A DNA stretch of 64,000 bases from Roseomonas sp. OT10 (lineage in GTDB: Bacteria; Pseudomonadota; Alphaproteobacteria; Acetobacterales; Acetobacteraceae): positions 2,376,001 through 2,440,000 of the forward strand of contig NZ_CP087719.1 in assembly GCF_020991085.1 (NCBI RefSeq), written 5' to 3'. The position numbers were made by a program, and so were the translations under genes. The notes beneath the pieces were generated by a model. The model made no database searches and was not told the DNA's origin. It was given only the letters and a program-made list of their open reading frames with translations. Below, piece by piece: positions 10,067-21,579 of this stretch. Position 1 is the stretch's first letter. Every line of letters begins with the position of its first letter.

Positions 10067-10148
10067 GGAACCACTCCCCCCTGGTTGCCGGGGCGTTTCG
10101 CCCTTGCGGCCCTCACGCCCCGGGAGCAGCCCCGGAGCGGCGACGCTC

Positions 10149-10652
<504 letters not shown>

Positions 10653-10709
10653 CGCGCGTCTCCCCCGAGATCTGTCCGGATAGGCCGGGCGAGCCGGCAT
10701 TCGGGGGGA

Positions 10710-10738
10710 AGATTTCGCTCGCTGGCCGGTCACGTCAA
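10710..10738 (-). promoter_or_regulatory. Candidate promoter for the molybdenum hydroxylase operon
   Basis: On the minus strand TTGACG (10738-10733) is followed after 17 bases by AAATCT (10715-10710), about 58 bases before the small-subunit ATG. The -35 box is good and the spacing ideal, but the -10 box is poor, so this is tentative. Confidence 0.35.
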
Positions 10739-10765
10739 GCCGCTGACGTTGCATAGGTTTTTGCG

Positions 10766-10778
10766 AATGATTATCGTT
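10766..10778. promoter_or_regulatory. Fur-box-like inverted repeat
   Basis: AATGATTATCGTT is an imperfect 6-1-6 inverted repeat resembling half of a Fur box, in an AT-rich patch upstream of the candidate hydroxylase promoter. Iron control of an Fe-S/Mo enzyme would make sense, but one partial box is weak evidence. Confidence 0.25.
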
Positions 10779-10875
10779 GGAAGTTCGTGCCATGTCGTCC
10801 TGTCACTTGCTGGCGGCATGGCGCCGTGGATGCGATGCTCCGCGCTCCCTCCGGATCCCTCGCCGGCCGCCGGTC

Positions 10876-11424
10876 TCAGGACGGACGGATGTCGCGCTCC
10901 GGCGCTGCATCCCCTTCGCCGTGCACATCCGCCAGCGCGCCGGCGCCTCCGGGTCTCGCCTCCCCCTGGACGACGCTCAGGCTGCCGTCATTCTCCAGCA
11001 CCACGGCGGCCACCTGTCCGGGATCGGCCACCCCCGCATTGCGCAGCGCCGCCAGGATCTCCGACCGCGTCGCACGCTGGGCCCGCATCGCGCCGTCGAG
11101 GAAGCGCCCACGATGCAGCAGCAGGGTCGGCTCCGACTTCACCCAGTCGCTGAAGCGAGGGGACCGGACGGACAGCCAGGCCACCAGATACTGCAACCCG
11201 GCCAGCAGGACGAAGGCCGCCAGCCCTTCCGCGAGGGCAACCGACTTGGAGAGCAGGACCGTGGCCAGCGTCGAACCGAGGGCGACGGTGACGATGAGGT
11301 CAAAGGCGTTGAGCTTGGCGAGGGTGCGCTTTCCGGAGGCGCGCAACAGCAGCACGAGGGCGGCATAGGCCAGCGTCCCGACGACGACCACGCGCAGCAG
11401 ACCGTACCAGCCGTCGAAGAACAT
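10876..11424 (-). CDS. YetF/DUF421 family membrane protein
   Basis: A 182-aa protein of the DUF421 (YetF) family. Residues about 8-90 hold three membrane-spanning segments with the family motif ASGKRTLAKLNAFDLIVTVALGS. The cytoplasmic C-terminal part includes EPTLLLHRGRF, SEILAALRNAGV and a strand ending VVLENDGSLSVV. Molecular function is unknown for most members; some Gram-positive ones aid spore germination. ATG 11424 (MFFDGWYGLL) is chosen because GAGGGA lies just upstream; an earlier in-frame start would add 17 unlikely residues. It appears to be a single-gene unit. Confidence 0.82.
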   Translation of the reverse strand: MFFDGWYGLLRVVVVGTLAYAALVLLLRASGKRTLAKLNAFDLIVTVALGSTLATVLLSKSVALAEGLAAFVLLAGLQYLVAWLSVRSPRFSDWVKSEPTLLLHRGRFLDGAMRAQRATRSEILAALRNAGVADPGQVAAVVLENDGSLSVVQGEARPGGAGALADVHGEGDAAPERDIRPS

Positions 11425-11612
11425 CCGCCCGTTCCCTCGCTCCTGCCCCGCCGCCGGAAGGCCGCGCCATTCCAACCGGCGCGCCGTACGAAGGTTGTGA
11501 CGCCAGGCTGGATCGGGACGCCCATGGAAGCGAGGGCAAGGAGTCGCCGGCGCCGCCCCGACTTACGCCGGCCCGCATCGGCTCGGGGCGGTCCGGCGTC
11601 ACGTCGCCAGGG

Positions 11613-12637
11613 TCACATCACCATGGCCGGCGTATCCCGGGCGAGCGAGTTCCGCGCCTCCGGCAGGTCGTGCAGGTGGCAGGCAGCCAGATGCCCCTCC
11701 TCGGTCGGCTTGAGCAGCGGCTCGTCCACCTTGCAGCGGTCGAAGACATAGGGGCAACGGGTGTGGAAACGGCAGCCCTTCGGCGGGTTGATCGGGCTGG
11801 GCACGTCGCCCGTCAGCACGATCCGCTTGCGCGCCGCCCCGGGCTCCGGCACCGGCACCGCGGAGAGCAGCGCCTCCGTATAGGGGTGCTTGGGCGCGGC
11901 GAAGAGGTTCCGCCGCGGCGCCACCTCGACGATCTTGCCCAGGTACATCACCGCGACGCGGTGCGTCATGTGCTCGACGATGGCGAGGTCGTGGCTGATG
12001 AACAGCAGGGCGAGGCCCAGCCGCGACTGGAGGTCCTGGAGCAGGTTGACGATCTGCGCCTTCACCGAGACGTCCAGCGCGGAGACGGCCTCGTCGCAGA
12101 TGATGAGGTCCGGCTCTGCCGCCAGCGCCCGGGCGATGCCGATGCGCTGCCGCTGCCCGCCGGAGAATTCGTGCGGCCAGCGGTCGATCGCGTCGCGCGG
12201 CAGGCGGACGGTGTCCATCAGCTCCGCCAGCCGGCGATCCAGATCGGCCTTGTCCTTGGCCAGCCCGAAGTTGCGGATCGGTTCGGCCAGCACGTCGCGC
12301 ACCCGCATGCGCGGGTTCAGGCTGCTGAAGGGATCCTGGAAGACCACCTGCATCCGCTGCCGCATCGGGCGCAGCGAACCGAGCGGCAGGCTGTCGATGC
12401 GCTGCCCGTCCAGCACCACCTGGCCGTCGGTGATGTCGAACAGCCGCAGGATCGCCTTGCCCACGGTGGACTTGCCGCAGCCGGATTCGCCCACCAGGGA
12501 GAGCGTCTCGCCCTTCGCGATGGAGAAGGAGACGCCGTCCACCGCATAGACATGGCCGGTGACGCCGCCCAGGAAGCCGCCGCGCAGCGGGAAGTGCTTC
12601 TTGAGGTCGGCGACCTCCAGGACCGGGGTCGCGCCAT

Positions 12638-12641
<4 letters not shown>
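11613..12641 (-). CDS. Dipeptide/oligopeptide ABC transporter ATPase (DppF/OppF)
   Basis: A 342-aa cytoplasmic ATPase that drives peptide uptake together with the DppD-like partner. Walker [10 protein letters not shown] is at residues 51-59, the signature is FSGGQRQR, and Walker B is [12 protein letters not shown]. The C-terminal oligopeptide/dipeptide extension contains [14 protein letters not shown]. The ATG overlaps the stop of the upstream ATPase gene by 4 bases. It is the last gene of a seven-gene run: three binding proteins, two permeases, two ATPases. Confidence 0.95.
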
Positions 12642-13663
<1,022 letters not shown>

Positions 13664-13668
13664 GTCGG

Positions 13669-14579
13669 TCACATCCGCTTCGCCATGCGGGGGTCGAGCG
13701 CGTCGCGCAGGCCGTCGCCCAGCAGGTTCACCGCGAGGACGGTGATGGACAGGAAGATGGCGGGAAAGAAGACGATGTAGGGCTTCACCTGCCACAACGC
13801 CCGGCCCTCGGCCATGATGTTGCCCCAGGAGGGGATGATCGGCGGCGTGCCGGCCCCGATGAAGGAGAGGCTCGCTTCGATCAGCATGGCAGAGGCGCAG
13901 ATGTAGGTCGCCTGCACCGTCATCGGCGCCACGGTGTTGGGCAGGATGTGGCGCAGGATGATGGTCGGCGTGCGCGTCCCCGCCGCCACGGCCGCATCCA
14001 CGTAGGGCTGTTCGCGCAGGGACAGCACCACGCCACGCACCAGGCGGGAGACGCGCGGGATCTCGGCGACCGTGATGGCCAGGATCACGTTGCCGACCGA
14101 GCCGCGCGTGAGCGCCATCAGCGCGATGGCCAGCAGGATGGAGGGGATGGACATCAGCCCGTCCATGACCCGCATGATCACCGCGTCCAGCCAGCGCACG
14201 AAGCCGGCGACGAGGCCGATGGCGAGCCCGATCACGGAGGAGAAGAAGGCCACCGCGAAGCCCACGGTCAGCGACACCCGGGTGCCGTAGAGTACGCGGG
14301 AATAGACGTCGCGGCCGAGCATGTCCGTGCCGAACCAGTACATGGCCGAGGGCTCGCGGGTGCGCCGCGCCGGGGCCAGCGCGGTCGGGTCCACGGTCCA
14401 CAGGAACGGCGCCAGAACCGCGACCAGCACCATCAGCAGCAGCAGGAAGCCGCCGACCGCGATGGTGGGGTAGCGGTAGAGGAGGCCGAAGAAGCCTTTG
14501 CGGGCGCGCACCGGGGGCAGCACGTCCGGCATGGCGGGCGCTGCGGCGACGTCCGCCGGGCCCACGGGAAGGGCGGTGC

Positions 14580-14583
<4 letters not shown>
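13669..14583 (-). CDS. Peptide ABC transporter permease (DppC-like)
   Basis: A 304-aa inner-membrane permease with an N-terminal OppC segment ([20 protein letters not shown]) and a BPD_transp_1 domain. The EAA loop that contacts the ATPase is [36 protein letters not shown] is a strong DppC signature. The start is unusual: TTG at 14583 overlaps the dppB stop as TTGA and has GAGG 8 bases upstream. The first in-frame ATG (14532) lacks any ribosome-binding site, so I favour the TTG. About six transmembrane segments are visible. Confidence 0.93.
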
Positions 14584-15521
<938 letters not shown>

Positions 15522-15525
15522 CGGA

Positions 15526-17127
15526 TCAGGCCTTCGAGACGCCCCAGAAGAAGGGCAGCGGCCCCTTGGTCACGCCGGAGACGTTCTTCCGCCAGGCCTG
15601 GTAGGACAGGAAGAAGCCCGTGGGCGCGTAGAGGCCGAATTCCATCGCCGCCTTGTTCAGCCGGTCCAGCGCGGCCTTCTCGGCCGGGATGTCGGGGGCG
15701 GCGAACCACGCATCGCGCGCGGCCTCCACCTCGTCCGACTTCGGCCAGCCGAACCAGGCGGCGTCGCCATTGGCGCGGATCGCGGTATAGGCGGAGGGGT
15801 TGATGCAGTCGGCGCCCGCGTGCCAGGTGTGGAACATGTTCCAGCCCCCCTGCCCCGGCGGGCTCTTGCTGGCGCGGCGGCTGCCCACCGTGCCCCAGTC
15901 GGTCGCGACGAAGTCGACGTTGAAGCCGATGCGCTTCAGCAGGTCGGCGGTGACGTCGCCGAAGGACTTGGTGATCGGCTGGTCCTGGGCGACGAGGCAG
16001 GTCACCGGCTCGCCCTTGTAGCCGCTCTCCGCCAGCAGCCGCTTCGCCGCGTCGATGTTCGCCTGCTTCAGGATCTCGCCGCCCGCCTCGGTGTAGATCG
16101 GCGTTCCGGGGGTGAAGAAGCTGGGCAGCGGCTTCCACAGGTTCGCGTCGTCGCCCACCAGGGCGCGCATGTAGTCCTCCTGGCTCATGCCGGTCAGCAC
16201 GGCCAGGCGCGCCTTGACGTTGTTGAACGGCGCGAAGAGGTGGTTCATGCGGAAGGCGCCGACATTGCCCAGCGGATCGGCGATGTCCACCTGGATGTTG
16301 CGGTTGCGCTTCAGCGTGGGGATCAGGTCGCTGATCGGATTCTCCCACCAGTCCACCTCGCCGTTCTGGAGGGCGGCGGAGGCGGTGGCCGGGTCGGGCA
16401 TCACCACCCATTCGATGCGGTCCACCAGCGCGCGCTTGCCGCCGGCGAGCCAGGAGGCGGGCTCGTCGCGCGGCACGTAGTCGGCGAACTTCGTGAACAC
16501 CGCCTTGGCGCCCGGCACCCACTCGTCGCGGGCGAAGCGCCAGGGGCCGGAGCCGACGTATTCGGTGATCTGGGTGAAGGGATCGGTCTTCGCGATCCGC
16601 TCCGGCATGACGAAGGAACAGGGCGCGTTGTTCTTCGCCAGCGCCAGCAGCATCTTCGGATAGGGCGACTTCAGCGACCAGCGGAAGGTGCGGTCGTCCA
16701 CCGCCACCAGCTCGTTCTGGATGGCGCGCATCATCTGCCCCATCGGGTCGCGCACGGCCCAGCGGTTCAGGCTGGCCACCGCGTCCTTCGCCAGCACGGG
16801 CGTGCCGTCATGGAACTTCAGCCCCGGGCGCAGGCGGAAGGTCCAGACCAGCCCGTCGGCGCTGACCTCCTCGCTCTCCACCATCTGGCGCTGCGGCCGG
16901 ATCTGCTCGTCCACGCCGTAGAGCGTGTCCCAGACCAGGGCGGCGGCGTTGCGGACGACGTACTGCGTGCCCCAGATCGGGTCGAAATTGGCGAGGTTCG
17001 CCTGTGGCACGAAGCGCAACGTCTTCGCCTCGGCACCCTGGGACAGGGCGGGCGCGGCCAGTCCGGAGGCCCCGGCCAGCAGGCCCGTCCCGGCTCCGGC
17101 CCGGAGAAATGCCCGTCGGTCCATCAT
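15526..17127 (-). CDS. Peptide ABC transporter substrate-binding protein, copy 1
   Basis: A 533-aa periplasmic binding protein of family 5 (DppA/OppA). The N-terminus is a Tat-like signal (MMDRRAFLRAGAGTG, ending near ALSQGAEA). The mature part has the family core LRPGLKFHDGTPVLAKDAVAS and GSGPWRFARDE. ATG 17127 has AAGGGG 7 bases upstream. It is closest to the permeases and related throughout to the next two genes: all share RFVPQANL/KFVPQSDL near the N-terminus, W or F in the same VWDTLYG motif, and a final block near FFWGV or FWNVAR. Ligand unknown; opines, peptides and other nitrogen compounds are possible for this group. Confidence 0.92.
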   Translation of the reverse strand: MMDRRAFLRAGAGTGLLAGASGLAAPALSQGAEAKTLRFVPQANLANFDPIWGTQYVVRNAAALVWDTLYGVDEQIRPQRQMVESEEVSADGLVWTFRLRPGLKFHDGTPVLAKDAVASLNRWAVRDPMGQMMRAIQNELVAVDDRTFRWSLKSPYPKMLLALAKNNAPCSFVMPERIAKTDPFTQITEYVGSGPWRFARDEWVPGAKAVFTKFADYVPRDEPASWLAGGKRALVDRIEWVVMPDPATASAALQNGEVDWWENPISDLIPTLKRNRNIQVDIADPLGNVGAFRMNHLFAPFNNVKARLAVLTGMSQEDYMRALVGDDANLWKPLPSFFTPGTPIYTEAGGEILKQANIDAAKRLLAESGYKGEPVTCLVAQDQPITKSFGDVTADLLKRIGFNVDFVATDWGTVGSRRASKSPPGQGGWNMFHTWHAGADCINPSAYTAIRANGDAAWFGWPKSDEVEAARDAWFAAPDIPAEKAALDRLNKAAMEFGLYAPTGFFLSYQAWRKNVSGVTKGPLPFFWGVSKA

Positions 17128-17265
17128 CCGCTGCCCCTTCTTGCGTGCGCCTTGTGGCAACCCTGCCCCAGGAGGGGCATGCCTGCCAACATCCCGTCAT
17201 GCTTTCGCCACCTTGGCCCCGGACCAGCACATGGCGTGCCAGACCGGGGCGGGGCGCCGCCTGCC

Positions 17266-18849
17266 TCAGCCGCGGCGGATGTTCCAGAACATGGAGAAGC
17301 CCGGCACGCGATCCCGCAGGTCGCTGCGATAGGCCGTGTTGCTGTAGTAGGCGCCGATCGGGACGAAGGGCAGCTCCTCCATGCAGACCCGCTGCATCTG
17401 CGTCGCGATCGCCCTCTGCTCGTCGAGGCCCGGCGCGTCGAACCAGGCGTCGCGCAGTTCCTCCAGCTTCGGCATGTCCGGCCAGCCCGGCCAGCCGCCG
17501 GCGCCGTTGCCGCGCAGCGGGAAGTGGCCGGCCGGATCGGCGAACTCGAAGGAGGAGAAGGTCGTCAGGATCGTGGACCAGCCGCCCTTGTCCAGCGGCT
17601 CCTTCGAGGCCCGGCGCTGCACCACCGTGCCCCAGTCCGTCATCACCTGGTCCAGGTTCAGCCCGATCCGGCGGTACATGTCGCCGCAGACCTCGGTGAT
17701 GGCGGTGATGATGGCGAGGTCCGTCGCGCCCACGAGGCGCACCGGCTGGTTGGTGTAGCCCGCCTCCTTCAGCAGCGCCTTCGCCCGCTCCACGCTGCGC
17801 GGCCCGCGCAGCGGCTCCAGCCCCGCATCGGTCGCGAAAGGGGTGCCGGGGGTGAAGACGCCGACATTCTCCGCCCACATCTCCGGGTCCGGCCCGGCGA
17901 TGGAGACCATGAAGTCCTGCTGGCTGACCGCCGGCAGGATGGCCTGGCGCATCTTCTTCTCGCTGAAGATCGGGTGCAGGTGGTTGAAGCGCAGCACCCC
18001 CACCGCCGGCAGCGGGTCCAGCTTCTCCACGGTGATGGCGCGGCTGCGGCGGAACAGCGGCACCACGTCGGGGGTGGGCTGCTGGAACCAGTCGATCTCG
18101 CCCTGCTGCAGGGCCGCGGAGGCGGTGGACTGGTCGGTGATAATCTGCCACTCGACCCGGTCGAAATGCACGCGCTTCGGCCCCGCCGTCAGGCTGGGCG
18201 TGCCCACGGGGGTGGGGCTGTAGTCCGGGTTGCGCTCCCACACGGCGAGGGAGCCGCTGTTGTACTCGTCCGCCTTGAAGCGGTAGGGCCCGCTGCCGAC
18301 CATCTCGCGGACCTGCTGGAAGGGGTCCGTCTTCGCCAGCCGCTCGGGCATGATGACCGGCGCCGGCGAGGCGACGGAGCCCAGCGCGTGCAGCAGCCGG
18401 GGAAAGGGCTTCTTCAGCCGGAACACCACGCGCCGATCGTCGGCGGCGGAGATCTCGTCCAGCACCGATTCCAGCTTCTGACCGACGGGGCTGCGCTTCA
18501 TCCAGCGCGAGAGGCTGGCCACCACGTCCTGGGCCCGCACCGCCTGCCCGTCATGGAACTTCAGCCCCGGGCGGAGGGTGACGGTCACGCGCTTCCCATC
18601 GGCCTCGGTGACGGCGCCCTCGGCCATCTGCGGCTGCGGTTGGAAGCCCGCATCCGTGCCGTAGAGGCAGTCGAAGACCATGTAGCCGTGGTCGCGCGTG
18701 ACCGTGGCCGTGGTCCAGATCGGATCGAGGCTCGTCAGGTTGGCCTGCGGCACGTATTTCAGCACCCGCGCGCGGCTGGGCTGCGCGATGGCAAAGCGCG
18801 GCAGGGCGGCGGCCGCAGCCGCCCCCGCCAGGAAACCCCGTCGGTTCAT
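17266..18849 (-). CDS. Peptide ABC transporter substrate-binding protein, copy 2
   Basis: A 527-aa family 5 binding protein, paralogous to both neighbours. It has a Tat-type signal peptide (MNRRGFLAGAAAAAALPRFAIA) and then RVLKYVPQANLTSLDPIW. The core TLRPGLKFHDGQAVRAQDVVAS and SGPYRFKADEYNSG are conserved. ATG 18849 is the first codon giving a sensible signal peptide. It has no ATPase or permease of its own and presumably docks with the single downstream DppBC pair, widening its substrate range. Confidence 0.9.
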   Translation of the reverse strand: MNRRGFLAGAAAAAALPRFAIAQPSRARVLKYVPQANLTSLDPIWTTATVTRDHGYMVFDCLYGTDAGFQPQPQMAEGAVTEADGKRVTVTLRPGLKFHDGQAVRAQDVVASLSRWMKRSPVGQKLESVLDEISAADDRRVVFRLKKPFPRLLHALGSVASPAPVIMPERLAKTDPFQQVREMVGSGPYRFKADEYNSGSLAVWERNPDYSPTPVGTPSLTAGPKRVHFDRVEWQIITDQSTASAALQQGEIDWFQQPTPDVVPLFRRSRAITVEKLDPLPAVGVLRFNHLHPIFSEKKMRQAILPAVSQQDFMVSIAGPDPEMWAENVGVFTPGTPFATDAGLEPLRGPRSVERAKALLKEAGYTNQPVRLVGATDLAIITAITEVCGDMYRRIGLNLDQVMTDWGTVVQRRASKEPLDKGGWSTILTTFSSFEFADPAGHFPLRGNGAGGWPGWPDMPKLEELRDAWFDAPGLDEQRAIATQMQRVCMEELPFVPIGAYYSNTAYRSDLRDRVPGFSMFWNIRRG

Positions 18850-18963
18850 TCCCGTCTCCCCGAAGCCGTGGGGCGCCATCCCTGGCCCGGGAGTGAACCG
18901 TTCTTCGCCACCGGCCGCAAGCACCAGCCGCGGCCCGGCCAGACCGGCCGGGCCGCGCGGGCC

Positions 18964-20556
18964 TCAGGTGCGGGCGACGTTCCAGAACAGCGGCATGCCC
19001 TTCAGCGGCGCGGTGATCGAGCGCCGATAGGCCCAGGCCGGGAAATACTGGCCCGTGGGCAGGTAGGGCACGTCCTGGAAGCACTGGGCCTGGATCTCGG
19101 CCGCGATCTTCTTCTGCGCGTCGAGGTCCGGCGCCTCGAACCAGGCGTTGCGCAGTTCCTCGATCCGCGGCGCGGTCGGCCAGCCGAACCAGGCGCGCTC
19201 GCCATTGCCGCGGATCGACTGGTGCACGCCCGGGTTGAACATGTCGAGGCCCGACCAGAAGGTGAAGAACATGCTCCACCCGCCCTTGTCCGGCGCCGCC
19301 TTGTTGGCGCGGCGCTGCACCACCGTGCCCCAGTCGGCGGCGACGAAGTCCACGTTGATCCCGACCTTGGTCATCATGTCGTTGCCGACCTGCGCCATGG
19401 CGAAGAGCGTGGGGAAGTCGGCCGCCGCGATCAGCACGACCTTCTCGCCGTTGTAGCCGGCCGCCGCCAGCTCGCGCTTCACCTTCTCCAGGTCGCGCGG
19501 CGAGGTCAGCGCCTCCATCCCCGCATCGTTGGCCAGCGGCGTGTCGGGCGGGAAGAAGCCGACATTCTCCCGCCACAGGCTGCGGTCGGTGCCGGTGACG
19601 GCGGTCATGTAGTCCGCCTGGTTGATCGCGCCCAGCAGCGCGCGGCGCACGCCCGGCTTGTCGAAGGGCGGGTGCAGGTGGTTGAAGCGCGCCAGACCCA
19701 TGAACCCGGTGGGGTCGTAGATCTCCAGCACCACGTTCCGGTTGCGGCGCAGGGTGGGGTAGATGTCGCTCGCCGGCTGCTCCCACCAGTCCACCTCGCC
19801 GTTCTGCAAGGCGGCGGAGGCGGTGCCGGGGTCCTGGATGATCTGCCACTCGACCCGGTCGAAGTTCACCTTCTTGGGCCCGGCGGTCCAGGTGGTCTTG
19901 CCCTCCGCGCGCGGCACGTAGTCGGCGAAGCGCTCGTAGACGATGCGGCTGCCGGGCACCCGCTCATCCGCCTTGAAGCGGAAGGGGCCGCTGCCGATGA
20001 CCTCCTTGATGGCCGTCGCCGGGTCCGTCTTGGCCAGGCGCTCCGGCATGATGAAGCAGACGGGGGTGGAGGGCTTGCCCAGCGCGTCGGGCAGCATCGG
20101 GAAGGGCTTCTTCAGCCGGAAGACGACGGTGCGGTCGTCGGGGCTGGCCAGCTCCTCCGTCTGGGCCAGCAGCACCTGGCCCAGCGCGTCCCGCGCCCCC
20201 CAGCGGCGGATCGAGGCGACCACGTCCTTGCCGCGCACGGGCTCGCCATCATGGAACTTCAGCCCCTCGCGCAGCTTCAGGGTCCAGCGCCGGCCGTCCT
20301 CCTCGACGGTATGGCCCTCGACCATCTGCGGCTGTGGCTTGTAGTCCTCGTCCAGCCCGTAGAGCGTGTCCCAGACCATCATACCGTGGTTGCGGCTGAC
20401 ATAGGCGGTGGTCACGATGGGATCCACCACGGCCAGATCGCTCTGCGGAACGAACTTGAGGACCCGCGCGCTGGCATCCTGGGCCAAGGAGGGGCGCGAT
20501 AGACCAAGGGCGACGCCGGTGCCGGCGGCACCAGCAAGAAAGTCACGACGGAGCAT
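18964..20556 (-). CDS. Peptide ABC transporter substrate-binding protein, copy 3
   Basis: A 530-aa family 5 binding protein and the first gene of the peptide-transport cluster. The signal peptide starts MLRRDFLAGAAGTGVALG and ends near PSLAQDA; the mature protein starts RVLKFVPQSDLAVVDPI. The conserved core is KLREGLKFHDGEPVRGKDVVAS and GSGPFRFKADERVPGS. ATG 20556 is the signal-peptide start. Of the three paralogues it looks closest to copy 1 in the middle region (both have FTKFADYVPR/YERFADYVPR and NGEVDWWE). Expression probably starts from the divergent region before gtrA. Confidence 0.9.
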   Translation of the reverse strand: MLRRDFLAGAAGTGVALGLSRPSLAQDASARVLKFVPQSDLAVVDPIVTTAYVSRNHGMMVWDTLYGLDEDYKPQPQMVEGHTVEEDGRRWTLKLREGLKFHDGEPVRGKDVVASIRRWGARDALGQVLLAQTEELASPDDRTVVFRLKKPFPMLPDALGKPSTPVCFIMPERLAKTDPATAIKEVIGSGPFRFKADERVPGSRIVYERFADYVPRAEGKTTWTAGPKKVNFDRVEWQIIQDPGTASAALQNGEVDWWEQPASDIYPTLRRNRNVVLEIYDPTGFMGLARFNHLHPPFDKPGVRRALLGAINQADYMTAVTGTDRSLWRENVGFFPPDTPLANDAGMEALTSPRDLEKVKRELAAAGYNGEKVVLIAAADFPTLFAMAQVGNDMMTKVGINVDFVAADWGTVVQRRANKAAPDKGGWSMFFTFWSGLDMFNPGVHQSIRGNGERAWFGWPTAPRIEELRNAWFEAPDLDAQKKIAAEIQAQCFQDVPYLPTGQYFPAWAYRRSITAPLKGMPLFWNVART

Positions 20557-20758
20557 ACCGAACCACTCCCGGTTCCGATCAGGGAGCGGAGGGAAGCGGA
20601 GCCCTGCGCCGCACGCAAGCCCCACCTGACGCGGTTGCAACGCGTTACGCGCCATCACATGGCGTCGCGCCGGCCCAGGCGGCGCCGCAACCGCCTTCCG
20701 CCCCGCCGGGGCGGCGTCTGCTTGGCACCGGCATCCCGGATCATTATTGCATCGCAGC

Positions 20759-21196
20759 ATGCACCTCCCCCGCGCCATGACCGGCTGGGTCCCGGAACAC
20801 CACCGCCTCGTGTTCGGGCAGGTGGTCCGGTTCGGCGTGGTCGGGACGCTCGGCTTCCTTGTGGATTCGGCCGTGCTGCTGGCGGCGATGGCGCTCGGCG
20901 CCGGGCCCTATGGGGGGCGCGTCGTCTCCTATCTGGCCGCTGCGACGACGACCTGGGCCGCCAACCGCGCCTGGACCTTCCGTGGCGCCGGGGGTGGGGC
21001 GGCCCACCAGCAATGGGTCCGGTTCCTGCTGGTGAACCTCGTCGGCTTCGCCCTGAACTATGGGGCCTATGCCCTGCTGGTGGCCTTCGTCCCCGTGGTG
21101 GCGACCTATCCGTTGCTGGGCGTGGCCGCGGGTGCCCTGGTCGGCATGACCGGGAACTTCCTGCTCTCCCGCCGCTACGTCTTCGCCGTGGCCTGA
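20759..21196 (+). CDS. GtrA-family membrane protein
   Basis: A 145-aa protein with four predicted membrane helices typical of GtrA. Key stretches are QVVRFGVVGTLGFLVDSAVLL, SYLAAATTTWAANRAWTF, RFLLVNLVGFALNYGAYAL and GNFLLSRRYVF. GtrA-type proteins are thought to flip or help transfer undecaprenyl-linked sugars for cell-surface glycosylation. No GtrB glycosyltransferase adjoins it. The start is uncertain: ATG 20759 is used here, and ATG 20777 is possible; neither has a clear ribosome-binding site. Confidence 0.85.
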   Translation: MHLPRAMTGWVPEHHRLVFGQVVRFGVVGTLGFLVDSAVLLAAMALGAGPYGGRVVSYLAAATTTWAANRAWTFRGAGGGAAHQQWVRFLLVNLVGFALNYGAYALLVAFVPVVATYPLLGVAAGALVGMTGNFLLSRRYVFAVA

Positions 21197-21579
21197 CAGG
21201 CCGGGGTTAGCGCCTCTCCCACCGGGGGAGCCCGGCTTGCCGGAGGATGGCGGTGCGAAGCAGTCGGGCTATGATCGCGCCCCGGCACAACCGCCTTAGA
21301 CCCTGCTCCCAACCCTATGACCAACCAGGGGTTGATCTTAACCAGTTCGACCGCACCATCTACGTGCCAGACAGCCCGAAGGGAGGCGTGATGCCGGGGA
21401 GATGGCGAAAATTTATCGCAATCCACGTGTCTGCCGCTCAGGAAAGATACGGAATCTTTTCTGACGTGGTGTAGAAGGGACCCGGATCGGCTCTCTCCTC
21501 CGGGGGAGCCTGACGGCCCCGTGGCATCGTACTGAAACGGATCGCTGGCATACCGTCCGGACCGGACAGGAGACACGTG
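21197..21579. other. 383-bp intergenic region upstream of the secretion operon
   Basis: No convincing gene is present; a 75-codon frame on the plus strand has no family-like features. The stretch is noticeably richer in A and T than its surroundings, has imperfect CTCCC/GGGGAG-type hairpins soon after gtrA, and has a nested inverted repeat near 21423-21469. It probably holds the promoter and leader of the type I secretion operon. The ribosome-binding site AGGAGA lies just before ATG 21580. Confidence 0.6.
21423..21469 (+). repeat. Nested inverted repeat with an ACGGA loop in the secretion-operon leader
   Basis: An 8-bp stem with one G-U pair (21441-21448 with 21454-21461) encloses the loop ACGGA, and an outer CCACGT/ACGTGG pair (21423-21428 with 21464-21469) brackets it. 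It lies about 110-155 bases before the exporter start. No T run follows, so it is not an intrinsic terminator. It may be a leader structure or a protein-binding site. Confidence 0.4.

Noticed and set aside
15820-20502. A 1560-codon open frame on the plus strand
   Set aside because: It lies antisense to the three peptide-binding-protein genes, whose frames have clear signal peptides and family motifs. High GC content keeps such frames open; the translation is low-complexity and matches nothing.
21247-21474. A 75-codon plus-strand frame upstream of the exporter
   Set aside because: No ribosome-binding site, no recognisable features, and it overlaps the structured leader. Probably chance.
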